From Rostratula benghalensis (taxonomy: Eukaryota > Chordata > Aves > Charadriiformes > Rostratulidae), in the NCBI GenBank assembly GCA_013399305.1, contig VXAI01000190.1, positions 1 to 64,000 on the forward strand: a DNA stretch of 64,000 nucleotides, read 5' to 3'. Shown here piece after piece: positions 49,401 through 61,399 of this stretch. Positions within the stretch are counted from its first letter, which is position 1. Each line of letters opens with the position of its first letter. Position numbers and translations under genes: made by a program. The notes under the pieces are model-generated. The model did not search any database. It saw nothing but the letters and a program-made list of their open reading frames with translations, and had not been told where the DNA came from.

Positions 49401-52217
49401 CTTCTTGGTAACTTCCTGTGTTCCTAGACTTCACTGCACCCTTCTAAATTTTTGTGGAGTGGTGATTAACTAGCTTTTTTCTACCTGAGGTTGGATATTG
49501 ATCTCCTTGGCTATGTTCTTGTGAAGTTCTCTCCTCCAGTGTGCCCTATCCACTACCATCTTGAGAAGTTGGGTTTACTTCACATAGCTCTTGATCTGTA
49601 ACTCCAGAGTATAAATCCTCCACCTCATTATGTAAGTGAAGGAGATCCTCAGCTTTCTTCTAAAGAATCAGAAGGAAGGGGGGTGACTGTGAAGGTTTCA
49701 GAGGAGAACAGAAACTCTTTCTCAAAGAAACCAGTGGGAGGTTTGATGATCACTTACAGAGGAGCAGGTTTTCAGCTGCTCTCAAGTTCTTATTGAAATA
49801 AAAAAGATTGGGAAAAAACCCCAAACCTCCTCAACATCGGCAGCTCCATATTGTTTCTGTTTCTGTTGTATTTGAATTTATTCAGTTACCCATTCCATAT
49901 AGGTTAAGAGAGAGGGAAGCCAACTCCTTTCCAAGAAGACTTCACAGAAATCTCAGAAGAAAACCAAAGGCTCTCAAGAAATCTGACCGGTAGCAATTAC
50001 AGAAAGCTTAGGGTGTGACTACAACCATGATGCACCTTGACAAAAAAATAAGATTAGAAGACTTCAAGAGGCTTTAGTGGTTTACATCAATATATGACAG
50101 TCTCAGTAAACAACTCTGATTAAACTATGACAGTTCAATGAATCCTGTGGGTATGATATGAACGGAGTGTGAAGAGTGCTCATTATGAATGCAGTAAAAA
50201 TGACAGATTTCATAGTACTCAGGAAATTAAGATGCTTGTAGGAGAAGATTCTGGAAATAAAAAATACAGCTCAATAAAGTCTGTTATCAGTTACATATCC
50301 CACTGGATAGAATGCTAAAAGACATTTATAAAAGGCTAACTGTTTTAATTCATAAAATGTAAAAGTCACTAAAAATTTCATGAGTGTAACTGTATACAGT
50401 TTTAAAACTCACTGTTAAGGCTCAAGCTGCTGTTACTTAAGTACAAATAAACATATTTAGAGGAATCTTCTGAAATAGTGGAGGAAATTTTATCCTTCTC
50501 CAAAGATTACTTATGTGGAAGACAATCAGACATTAGGGTGATCAATGATACTGTAGAACTCTAACAGAGAATTCATTTTACCCAAAATTGGTATGAAAAT
50601 GATTTGTGCAAATGTTGAAAATCCATCAAAATATCCTATTAATTGAAAACTGAGAAACTGTTGAACACCTGAGAAATCTGGACAGATGGTGTTAATTAAG
50701 AGAAATGCATAGCTACTACCAAAACAAAGGACCTTGGTAATATACTGAGGTAATTTCAACAAGAGGAAAATGCATTGCATCATGGAATATCTTTTAGTCT
50801 GACTCATTACCTGGCTGATGGAAATGTTCTCCTTGGCTCTCACTTCGGAAAATGAGAAAAAGCAAGGTGGAGTTGTAGTCTTCCACAAAATAATGCTGCC
50901 TGATCTTAAACCTCAGAGCAATATGATGAAACCTTAATAATAAGGTTTAAAAACATTAATAATTTATGCCTAAATGATGTCAGTGAGAGTATTGGGTTGA
51001 GAATATTTTGACATTAATACTCCCTAATGTTTGCCAGACTAAGCTGAAGTGTCTTGGAGTGGTGGGAAAACAGAAACACCTGCTTACATGAGGGGGCAGC
51101 TTTCTGTAACAATTGTCACTTCTTTGTTCAAATTTCTCTAAAACCAGAATTGGAGTAATGATCACAAATATTTCTGAATCTTTAAGCAACTGTTCTGGAG
51201 ATTGGCTTACTTTAGAACCAGAACATCTCTTTAAGGGAGGAAAAACAAAAAAAAAACCAACAAAGGAAAAAGTGAGCAAAACCAAACCTCAACTTTTTCT
51301 TGAGGCTGGTGATACCCTCAGCTGAAAGTAGCCAGGACATGGTTTTAACAAACTTTACGGAAACGGCTAAAGGGAAGGTATCAGCATTTATTGGCCAACA
51401 ATTTAATCTTCTTAATATGTTAGTAGGAGAAGAAATGTTGACTGCAATCTCAAAGCACTTGGAAGTAAATTAAATAAATGATGAATTGGTTTTGGATGCT
51501 CATCTAAATGTAGTAGAGCTGAAGCTTGAAAGGTACTTTGTATACTTGGTTGAACTTGTATTATGAATCATTTGCTGTTAGTGTTTTTATTTTAAACGCT
51601 CTCAACTGAAGGAAATCTCAGAAAAACAAATGTTGATATGTTTAGAACAAAAACTCTAAGCCAATAAAATGCATCCAGAAGATTTTATGTGTCCACCTCA
51701 TTTTATCTCAGATAGCAGTATTAGAGAATAACTTACTTATTCAGAAAATGCCTACATTTCTTGAGAAAGTAAACTGCTGTTATTGGTTTTGTGAAAGGAA
51801 TTTCAATAGTGCACTGTGTACTTCAGTGTCTGAGAGCAAAGGGATGGATGTGATGCTTACTTTGTAACACAAAGAAGTTATAGAGAAATACATGCTTTTC
51901 TTGGGTTTATCTGCTTTCTATAATTTCAAAGAGATGCTGCTGGTTTAAGTGTAGCAAGTATTAATTAGTATTTAATAAATTTTAATTAATACTTCCTGAA
52001 TTGTGGAGCTAAACTTCAGTGACATCATGACCTTGATGTTACCTGGAGTACTGCAGGAAGAGAAAATATTTTTTTTTTAAATTTTATTTTTTTTTTTCTT
52101 CCCTCCCCAGGAAATTAATGACGAACAGACAGAATAGTGATTTCTGAAAAACCACATAAGCCTGAGTTGTAGAGTCCGTGACATGAGATGTCTGTGTCAC
52201 CCAGGCAGGAGCAGAGC
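46406..52217. other. Non-coding sequence, no gene seen
   Basis: No gene recognised in about 5.8 kb. A 120-codon minus-strand frame at 50526-50888 is the longest non-repeat frame in the window (see findings). A T-run with CAG (about 48419-48437) and a strong pyrimidine tract with CAG at 52079-52110 resemble splice acceptors, but no exon follows that I can support. An AT-rich hairpin sits at 51956-51994. Confidence 0.5.
51956..51994. repeat. AT-rich inverted repeat, 12-bp arms
   Basis: Arm AAGTATTAATTA (51956-51967) pairs exactly with 51983-51994 over a 15-nt loop. AT-only apart from one G/C pair, so less surprising than the GC-rich hairpins. Confidence 0.85.
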
Positions 52218-52335
52218 TCAGGAGGTCTCAGTCCAACCTCTTGCTCATAGCAGGCTCAGCTGTGAGCTCAGACTAGGTTGCTCAGGGTTTTGTCCTGTTG
52301 GGTCTTGAAAACCTCCAAGGACAGAGACATGACAC
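52218..52335 (-). mobile_element. CR1 LINE fragment, 3' region lacking the terminal repeats
   Basis: CAGGAGGTCTCAGTCCAACC, then GGTTGCTCAGGG, GTCCTGTTGGGTCTTGAAAA and CCTCCAAGGACAGAGAC match the reverse complement of a CR1 3' region (last about 120 bp before the terminal repeats). The extreme 3' end with octamers is missing, so the copy is truncated on both sides. Confidence 0.85.
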
Positions 52336-53326
52336 ACAGATTTAAATGTCAAATGATCTAATTGACACATTCTCACCTGGCGTTTGCTGGTTTGTCGTTT
52401 GTACACAAACTTTGGATGAAAATCACTGGTTTTAAAAAATAATAATAATAATAAAATCCAATTTAAATGAGAAGTTTTAATGAAAGTTTTCTCAGGCTTA
52501 GCAATGTGGGGTCCCATGGTCCTCATTAAAGCCTTACTGTCAACATTACCAATTTTTAAAATAAATGTAAGTTAATTTAAAAAAATATCTTAAATTAAAT
52601 AGCAAGTTAAAACCTGTATTGTGTCATGTCCTAAAACTTGAAATTACCTTCAGTCTCTGTTTGTCAGATAAGAAAAGACATTTATTAAGGAAGATACAAT
52701 GAAAATGCTAGCAGCAGATCTCATCAAGTAAAAGGGATGCAAATAGAACCCCCAATCTAAATGAAGATATATCCTCTGACAGTTAAGTTACAATGGGATA
52801 TAGCAATACCACATACAGATAAAGTAATGAATAAACATGTCTTATCTAAGTGTTTCTCTTTGTAACTCCACTTGTTTGTTAATTCCCATAGGCCTGTTTT
52901 TATAGCATAACCAAGATAATGTGCTCTCACAGAAGGAAAGGATTATTGTCTTTCTAGCTCTCTTTGGAACAAAACTATTTTTTTGTGTGTGTGTGTTTAG
53001 AGGCAAAGTGGAATTTAGTAGTGTTTATTCTGTCATCAGGCTGAATAGAAAAATGGTCATCTAATGTTGCAAGATAATTCAAAAAAGAATATGCAAGTAT
53101 CTGGGAAGAGTTTTTACATATTACTTTTTCAAGGCCAGGAAAAAGACCAGATGTTTTGCTGCCATAAGGTCATATATAGTTCTGTGTTCAACTTCTGGAA
53201 GTCCAAGAAGACATCACTGACTGTCAGTGGTACTTCCAAGTAACAGCACTGTGACTCAAAGTAGAAGCTGCTTCTTTGTATTTAGATTAGAAGAAAGGTG
53301 ATTAGAAGGTGATGCCAACCTTCCTT

Positions 53327-53364
53327 ATTCTGGGAGCTCACAGATATTCTGGGAGCTCACAGAT
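53327..53364. repeat. Perfect 19-bp tandem duplication
   Basis: ATTCTGGGAGCTCACAGAT occurs twice head to tail with no mismatch and then starts a third time (ATT). The identity suggests a recent duplication or a variable-copy locus. Confidence 0.95.
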
Positions 53365-56300
53365 ATTATTTCATATAGAAAGCATGCAGCATTAATTAGA
53401 AAACTGGAAAATCAGAAAATTTGAGTGTAACCTTGTTAATCAGCACTGCAATTGTTTCATCTGCTCTTATATACACCTTTTAGCTTTGTAACTCCACTGA
53501 AAGCAACACTTCTGCCATAGGGATTCTCAGTGTGAAATGATTGAATTGGTGATTCCAGAGGAGCTGATGCCATAACTAACAAAGTTAGTGCTGGCTCTGG
53601 GCAGGACCCTCTGAAGTTTCTGAGGTTTTGGGGGACTGCAGGTGCAGTGGAACTCTGTGAACAACCACGCTCACCATTGTATGTGACATGAAGTCACGTC
53701 TCACTGTGCCCTTAATGCAAAGACTCCCTGAACTCAGGAGGTAGATCCAACTCACCCAGGAGTTAACCTCTCAACCGTAGGACTTATAATGACAAAGAAC
53801 TCTAAGTATTTGATATTCAGTAAAGGTGACTTCTTGATATATTGTCCTTTATTTTTATGTCTTTTCAACCTTGATTCACATATTCACCAACCTGCTAGAA
53901 AGGTATGCAAAACTACTGTCTGTACTACATATTTTCTGTATGTTAAATGCAGTAATAAATGGATGCTTCCATAGTATTCAATTCCACACTGTTCATTATA
54001 CCAAAATCACGAACACTTCAAATTAATTTCACTCATCTGTGTCATTCTAGGAAACATCTTTTAGATGAGTGCAGCACAGCTAATATGCCTCCAAAATGGG
54101 AATATCTTCTGCAATGAAGTGCAGTTAGATGTGTCTAAACACAATCTAAACAGTATCTTTTTCTTATACACAGTGGGTATATCGGTAATATAATATGTTA
54201 TCATAATGTATTCATCACACTTTTTTTTTCATTAATAAAGAAAAAAAGAGCTGTAGGTCTCTATCTTTAGTTTTATTTTGCCAGGACTGGATATTTGTAT
54301 ATGAGCTCTGAGCCATGTGGTGGGGACTGGGTTTGAAAAGGTCAGGGAGCTTCATTTTCATGGAATAAAGACAAAACAAATCAAGTAGCACTAACTCCAG
54401 ATCACCTTGCCAATCAAAGAACTCTCAAGTTCAGCTGCAATTAGGATTTAATCTAGTGCTTCTTGTAAATGATAATTACGATGAATCCATTACATGTTGC
54501 ACAGGATGTTCTGTGAATTTCAAAGGGGCTTTTTTCTGTAGCTCAGCATTAATTAATCATTAGTTATGAACACTTAGATACATGACTGTAAACTTGCCAA
54601 GTTCTAGACAAGAGACACTAGGTTTTAAAACCACACAATGACACTTACAATAACAAATGCCACAAAGATAAAATGAAGAACAATATAAAGGTTTAGTTCT
54701 GAAATGCATCTTTCTTTTTGTACCAACTCTGTTTCAAAAATCAGCATCAATTCTGCATTTCAGGACTTCTGTTTCCAAGCACATTATACTTTTCCCATGC
54801 TAACAAAGTGCCATTTGCTGAAATTTAAATATGAACAACCTGGCTTGTGGTGAGCTATTTTGTTAGGAAGGCCAAATGAACACTGACATGTATAAATTCT
54901 GATTCTGTAATTGCTAATCATACGAAGGTCATGTGAAATCAAAAAAAGAAACATCTGACTGTTCTAAAAATTATTGCCCTGCATCATTCTGAAAGGTTCT
55001 CTGTAGCGTTTTTAAAATAAGCCCATGAGAAACTGGCTTTAGAAACTCTTTTACTTTACTTGTCACTTTGTGTAACACTGTCTTAGAAAGAAATCCAACC
55101 ATGTTTTCTCTTTAGCTATTTAAGCCTAAAAAAAATATCAGCAAAAATAATTCTATCATCATTAATGAATACAGAAGAGGTCCATACTTCAGCTGGTGCC
55201 TCCATTATTTATGTACCTAGGATCTATAACTAGATACAGGTCACAGGACTTCTCTTTGTCTGCTACCCTTATTTACACTATGGTCAGTATTCTTTGGCCA
55301 GAAGTTAAAAATACAGCACAGTCATTTCCTTGCTTGGCTCCAAGATAGCCAAATAGAATTTTTATAAAAAAATATTAAAGTGAGGCTTTTAGAAGCCTTG
55401 TAATTCTTCTGGAGAGGTAGAAGTCAAAGTGGTTGCTACTTTAAATGAAAGTTTTCTTTCACCTGTTGCATCCTGGCATATTGCATTAATATGACCCATG
55501 GAGAAAGAACGAGCAAAAGGGCAGCTAAGCATAAAAAAGAGGAAATTAAATAAAGATGATGTGATGATGGTCCTTAGGGGCAACAAAAGCTATTACTTGG
55601 CTTTATAAAATATCTAAACAACACCAAAGAAAAGGAAATTCAGCTGAGGTGTAGAAGTAATTATCTGATGCCAGATAATAAAGCACAGCTACAGTTTATA
55701 TGAGGAGACTGCAGCATTTCCCACATTGAGGGTCTATAAGAAAAAGCTTAAAATTCCTTCTCAACATTTGTACACTTGGCTGAACTTGCTTTGTGCAGAG
55801 TGGTACTTGTTGCAGTGATTTGATGGTAATAACGTCTTCGGTTTATCCTGGTCAGAATTATTTTTTGGGGGACCTCTATCTTCCTGATCTTTGAGCACTA
55901 TAATAAACCACAAATCCTTACAGGTTTTCTCCTTGTAAATCCTGTATTTTACAGATTGCTGTTAACATCCTGAATCAAAATTGTAAAAGTCAATAAAGTT
56001 TTTCCAGCTGGGAGTTTGCATAAAGAAATATGGATTAAAGGGAGCAATCAGCCCCATGATTCTATAGAGCACTTGGCTTGACACACAGATTATTGCATGC
56101 AAAAGACATTTGTTTTATATCCGCTTTAATTTAATTTGATACCCCAGAGAAAAGAAACTCAAGTACACAAATGAATTAAGAAATGCATTCTTTCACTTTA
56201 ATCCTTAGATATAATGACCAAAATGTCTGATAAGAGCCATTGATTGGCTGCCAGCTGTGATAAAACACTGCAAATGCAGTTCTAAGAGCAATAATGCTAA

Positions 56301-56448
56301 AACTGCTTCATCACAGTTCTGATTTATTGAATTAAAGACATGAATCCAGCAACAAAACCTCATGAGGAGCATACAAAGTACAACTCCCAATTAAGATGAC
56401 TGAATTTCAAGTCAAAGTTCTAAGACAACACAAAATAGAAAAATAAAA

Positions 56449-56470
56449 ACAAACAAACAAACAAACAAAC
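56449..56470. repeat. (CAAA)n tetranucleotide microsatellite
   Basis: About five uninterrupted CAAA units. Confidence 0.9.
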
Positions 56471-58390
56471 CCAACCACAGATCTCATTACTGACTGCGAG
56501 ACTGTGGAATTGTTCTATTTTTCTTCTTTGGCAAAAGCTGCATAGCTGCATGTCTTCTGAGTATTTTTTGGATATTTTTTTTGGATATTTTTGAGGTTAG
56601 CATTTTTCATGCCAGTTAACAAAACCAGAGGGACAGCTCTGAAAGGAGAATGTGTGGAAGCATTTTTCCCTGAACTACCTGTTTCCTGTAGGTTTTCTAT
56701 CTTGCTACTCAGGTCTCTTGGACTGAAAAGAACTCTTCAACATCTATACCTCCCCTAAACAACATTGTTTTATTATGGAAAAATAAAACGAAAAGGAAAC
56801 ATTAGAGTATTTTTTTTCTTTTCTAAAACACAACAGCTACAAAAGGTTTTTGTTCAAAACAGCAGTAACCACAAGGGATTTTCATATCATTCTTCTGGAA
56901 TGGAGTGGTAATTGTGGAGAATTAATATAAAATAAAGTATTGTGTTCTGGCAGCTATCACGGAGACAAAATGTTATAGAAATGCATGAAGGCTTCTATAA
57001 GCACTATGAGTTTATTTTAAACCCAATTGACTACCACTGCATTTTGCAAAGGTTGGTTGTTTTCTTTGGTTCCCAGAATAAGTAATGAAAAATAGTTTTT
57101 TCCGATCAAAATTTTGTTTTGTTATGACAGTGAGGACTGGAGGGGTCAGTTTGCCAATTGGTAGCAGCGGTAGCTGGAGCAGATGGACAATATTCACAAG
57201 AAATGGAGCCATCAGACAGTGCTAATGCTGGTGATTCATGGGTGACACTTGACCACCTTTTGTTTCTGCCAGTGGCCAAAACATAAAAGATTCAAGGTGT
57301 TGCTTGCTGCTGATGCTGCTGGCAGAGGCGTTGGTCATTTCTCACCTACTGGTCATCTGTGGTGTCCTTCACAGCTGAAGTTAGGAGGATGACAAAGCTT
57401 AGGGAGAAAGACTGGAAGCATCTACTTAGGCTTTACCAGCTACAGAAAGGAATGTCTAATTATCTCTGACTCTATCTCTTTTAGCTCTGCCACGTGTGTA
57501 TTTAGCAGATGTGGTGGCTTGCAGGAGCCTTCTATTACACCTCACACATAAAAAACTTATGGTCTTCTCTTTGTGGCAGAAACCCAATTACTGTTTTTCC
57601 ATGTCATTCTTGCATATTTTCAGCTGCTAAATGAGACAAGATCCAGGATGCAATTATATGGGCATGATGATGAACTTCTATACATAAGATTCAGAAAAGG
57701 CAATCTTTTACTTTCTGTCTCATTTCACTTGACAGATTGAGGTAAATGCTAGCTGTCTTCTTTTCAATAATTGAAATACCACATGGAACACAAATCTCCG
57801 TAAAGAAAAGGAAGGAGCATTTCTAGTCTAAATTAAATGTTTCCTTCTACATGATTCACTTTTTTTTTTTTCCCCTGTCTCATTCTTCTTTCTAATGCCT
57901 AGTAATTCTAGACAGGTAATTATATACTAGTAGGTACATGGTCCCTGTATGTGATCAATTAGTGCATTGGTCTATACTCTAATTTTCAAATCTATTTAAG
58001 AAAAAAAAATTAAGTCCATTAGCACTATTTAGGGAAAATGCATATTTCCTATCAGCAGATGATTTTTATTTTCACCATCTCTACCTGTTAATGGGATTTT
58101 TTTGTCAGCTTAAATCAATGTTTTTAACATGCAGCACTAAGATGTGAGAGCATCAAGTAGTAATTGGTAAATTACAAATATTTTTAGAACATGAGAAAGA
58201 AATATCTAAAGTCATCAATAAAAATCTCATAACACCTCTCACTGTGATACAAATTAGAACTATTGTGAAGCATTTGAATAGCATGAGAGATCTATCACAG
58301 ATTAGCCAGTGGCTATTAAAGCTGTCAGAGATTTTTTCCTAAAGTTAGACAAAGCTTGCTTTTAGACCAGAATTTTCTATGTTTACAGTT

Positions 58391-58430
58391 CCTTTCCTTC
58401 CTTCCTTCCTTCCTTCCTTCCTTCCTTCCT
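58391..58430. repeat. (CCTT)n microsatellite at a gap edge
   Basis: About nine CCTT units run directly into the N gap, so the true length is unknown. The apparent proteins translated through the gap with Pro-Ser-Phe-Leu or Glu-Gly-Arg-Lys repeats come from this repeat. Confidence 0.95.
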
Positions 58431-59290
58431 NNNNNNNNNNNNNNNNNNNNNNNNNNNNNNNNNNNNNNNNNNNNNNNNNNNNNNNNNNNNNNNNNNNNNN
58501 NNNNNNNNNNNNNNNNNNNNNNNNNNNNNNNNNNNNNNNNNNNNNNNNNNNNNNNNNNNNNNNNNNNNNNNNNNNNNNNNNNNNNNNNNNNNNNNNNNNN
58601 NNNNNNNNNNNNNNNNNNNNNNNNNNNNNNNNNNNNNNNNNNNNNNNNNNNNNNNNNNNNNNNNNNNNNNNNNNNNNNNNNNNNNNNNNNNNNNNNNNNN
58701 NNNNNNNNNNNNNNNNNNNNNNNNNNNNNNNNNNNNNNNNNNNNNNNNNNNNNNNNNNNNNNNNNNNNNNNNNNNNNNNNNNNNNNNNNNNNNNNNNNNN
58801 NNNNNNNNNNNNNNNNNNNNNNNNNNNNNNNNNNNNNNNNNNNNNNNNNNNNNNNNNNNNNNNNNNNNNNNNNNNNNNNNNNNNNNNNNNNNNNNNNNNN
58901 NNNNNNNNNNNNNNNNNNNNNNNNNNNNNNNNNNNNNNNNNNNNNNNNNNNNNNNNNNNNNNNNNNNNNNNNNNNNNNNNNNNNNNNNNNNNNNNNNNNN
59001 NNNNNNNNNNNNNNNNNNNNNNNNNNNNNNNNNNNNNNNNNNNNNNNNNNNNNNNNNNNNNNNNNNNNNNNNNNNNNNNNNNNNNNNNNNNNNNNNNNNN
59101 NNNNNNNNNNNNNNNNNNNNNNNNNNNNNNNNNNNNNNNNNNNNNNNNNNNNNNNNNNNNNNNNNNNNNNNNNNNNNNNNNNNNNNNNNNNNNNNNNNNN
59201 NNNNNNNNNNNNNNNNNNNNNNNNNNNNNNNNNNNNNNNNNNNNNNNNNNNNNNNNNNNNNNNNNNNNNNNNNNNNNNNNNNNNNNNNNN
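58431..59290. other. Assembly gap (860 N)
   Basis: Unknown sequence. The left edge is (CCTT)n and the right edge is C10 (59291-59300), both hard to sequence. Content and true size cannot be inferred. Confidence 0.98.
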
Positions 59291-60123
59291 CCCCCCCCCC
59301 TTTTATTAACTGCTATAAAGACTATTGTTAGGTCAATATGCTTCAAATTCTGTACCTGGTGCTTCCTTGGTCCTTGGATAGCTAGTTCCAGAATAGTTCT
59401 TTTTTTTTGTACACCAGTAAGACTTTCATTATATTTAATGTTGTGCTTTGGTGAAATTATGGCTTCTCCTCAAACTGTGAGGCACTAAGGATTCAACCAC
59501 ATATTTATTTTTGGAAAAACATTTTTCTGTGAGATACATGCCAGCCATCACACCTCTCAACAAGGACACTATCACACTAATTCAGTCTTATAATTTTGTT
59601 TATATCACATCTTCTAAAATATTGCTATAAATTCTTGTTTTTATTGAGGTATCCAAACCTGTTTGTATAAATTGAAAGAAAACATTTGACAGCTCTGCTA
59701 TTTTATATCAGGCAAGTATTTTGTCTCAGATTTATATTTGCTTAGTTGTTGTAATCATGTATCACATATTTCTTGCCTTGTTAAAGAACTTCACTTTGTC
59801 TTCCCTCCAAGACAAGGTGTACCAGTGTAGATGTGTCTCTTACATTTTTACTGCTAGGGAAAGGTCATTTGTTAAAATTAGGGGATGTAGGATGGAAGCA
59901 TGTAATGTATTATCTCTGCATCAGCTGCTGCATCTTCTCTGTGTTTGTGAGGCAGTCAACACAATACAGTAAACACTACTGCTCATCATTCTTTGTGGAG
60001 CTTAAAACTCCCCCCTTTCAGCTGATACAGAGAGGAGAGAGCAAAAAAGAACAGTTTCTTGTGAAACCTCTCAGCATGTAACTTTCACCTTCACACAGCC
60101 AAACTTTACCTAAAAAGGTTAAA
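59291..60123. other. Non-coding sequence after the gap
   Basis: Begins with C10. No gene or repeat recognised; two overlapping 82-83-codon frames at 59721-60081 have no recognisable features. Confidence 0.55.
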
Positions 60124-60399
60124 TTAAGCTGCTGCCTGGAAAACTGCTGTCAGATCAAATGAATGAATGAGAACCCCAAGACCTCTTCCCAGTGCTTTCA
60201 GTTTTTCCTCTGGCAATCTCAAACTCTCCAGCACACTGGCTTTTAGTCTTTCCTGGCTTTTACCTAAAGGCATAAGAAATTGCTCTACCTCCATCATCCC
60301 TTTGGCTGCAGTAATACTGTCCTGACTGTTGATCAATGTCGCACTTGAATACTGCACTTGGGACATAAATGAAGAAGAATGTACTGCACCAGACACCAT
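60124..60399 (-). other. Coding-like open frame, 91 codons, unrecognised
   Basis: Starts at ATG 60399 and ends at TAA 60124. The composition is balanced and amphipathic, unlike the hydrophobic or aromatic-rich noise frames elsewhere. After a Ser-rich start, residues about 28-80 are rich in Ala, Glu, Lys and Leu (AAKGMMEVEQFLMPLGKSQ, then ERLKASVLESLRLPEEKLKA), suggesting alpha-helix. The DNA appears more GC-rich than its flanks. An in-frame CAG (acceptor-like) and a CTTTAGGTAAAA (donor-like) lie inside, so part of it could be an exon. I do not recognise a family, see no domain with known residues, and there is no neighbouring exon. It may be a real small gene, a decayed processed gene, or chance. 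Confidence 0.2.
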
Positions 60400-61399
60400 G
60401 TGAAATGTTAAAGAGAAAGATTGCTTTTAATCATGAAACTTCATAGCAAACTATGCAACTATTTTGTCAGAGGGGGAGAAATAGACTTTTCAGAATCATC
60501 CCAGAAGCTAAAATAACATGATTTTGTTGTATTTCGTCCAGATGTAACCTTATGACACTCTATCAAAATGCACACGGAGTTTTTAATCTGTGTTGTGTTC
60601 AAGTATTTTATTGAAGTATTTTGTTCATATGAAAGAGGTAATTGTTACCCCTGACTTGCACTAATAAAGATTTATCTAGGAATAACTCAGATTTAGGCTT
60701 TTCTTTAGAGAGTTCAGAGCACTTTTTTACCAACCCCTCTAGTTGGTATATTTATTCAACAGCAAAAGTTCCTTCCCCTTTGCCCACTGTCATCCTGAAT
60801 GTCATAGAGCCACAATTGCAATCCTGAAGCAAAAAGATTCACAACTACTAAGTTATTTTTTCTTGTTCTTCCAGAAGGATATTTCTGATGTGTTTCAGAT
60901 ATAAATGTTTTATAGAATAAAGCAGAAATTGAAATTCTCATACAACAGAAATACAGATGGAGACTGAAATTATCACTTCATTAAAATACATGCTAAACTA
61001 TAATAATCTTTGATTGGTCTAGGATTTTACCATGAGTCCATCACAAAGACAACTTGAAAATGACATGAAAAAGCTGGTAATATCTTAATTTAATTGAACA
61101 AGAACAGCTACATACAGCAACACACACACACTTTGCGATCACACGGGTAAAGTGGGTGTTGAACTATGTAAACTTTGCTGACACTGCTGAGAACAAGCTG
61201 CCCATTCTTAAAGCAGTGGCTTAGATAATTTTAAGGTATTAATATTTGTGAGGATGAGGATGGAGCTCCTAAACATACATAGCCCTAACGTTGTTGTTGC
61301 CAGAGAAGCATAAAGTAGGAGGAGCCACAGGGGAGTGGGTATCAGAAAGATCCAGCAGGTTCTAAAAAGAATATCAGCTACCTTTGACTTGTGGTTCTT
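60400..61399. other. Non-coding sequence, nothing recognised
   Basis: AT-rich DNA between the open frame and the CR1. A short CA run near 61120-61130. No gene seen. Part of 61320-61400 might belong to the following CR1 but could not be matched. Confidence 0.55.

Larger units (their letters stand above)
52336..58390. other. Non-coding sequence, no gene seen
   Basis: Holds a 19-bp tandem duplication (53327-53364), a homeodomain-type motif cluster (about 54420-54570), a (CAAA)n repeat (56449-56470) and T runs near 54220 and 57860. No frame over about 70 codons and no transposon recognised. Confidence 0.6.

Noticed and set aside
52079..52140. Strong splice-acceptor-like pyrimidine tract ending CCCCAG at 52110
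   Set aside because: The sequence after it meets stop codons quickly in all frames and no matching donor was seen; T-rich runs are common here. It could still start a non-coding exon.
58345..59488. Three apparent frames of 317-369 codons on both strands
   Set aside because: Almost all residues are unknown because the frames run through the 860-N gap; the readable ends are just (CCTT)n or poly-C translated.
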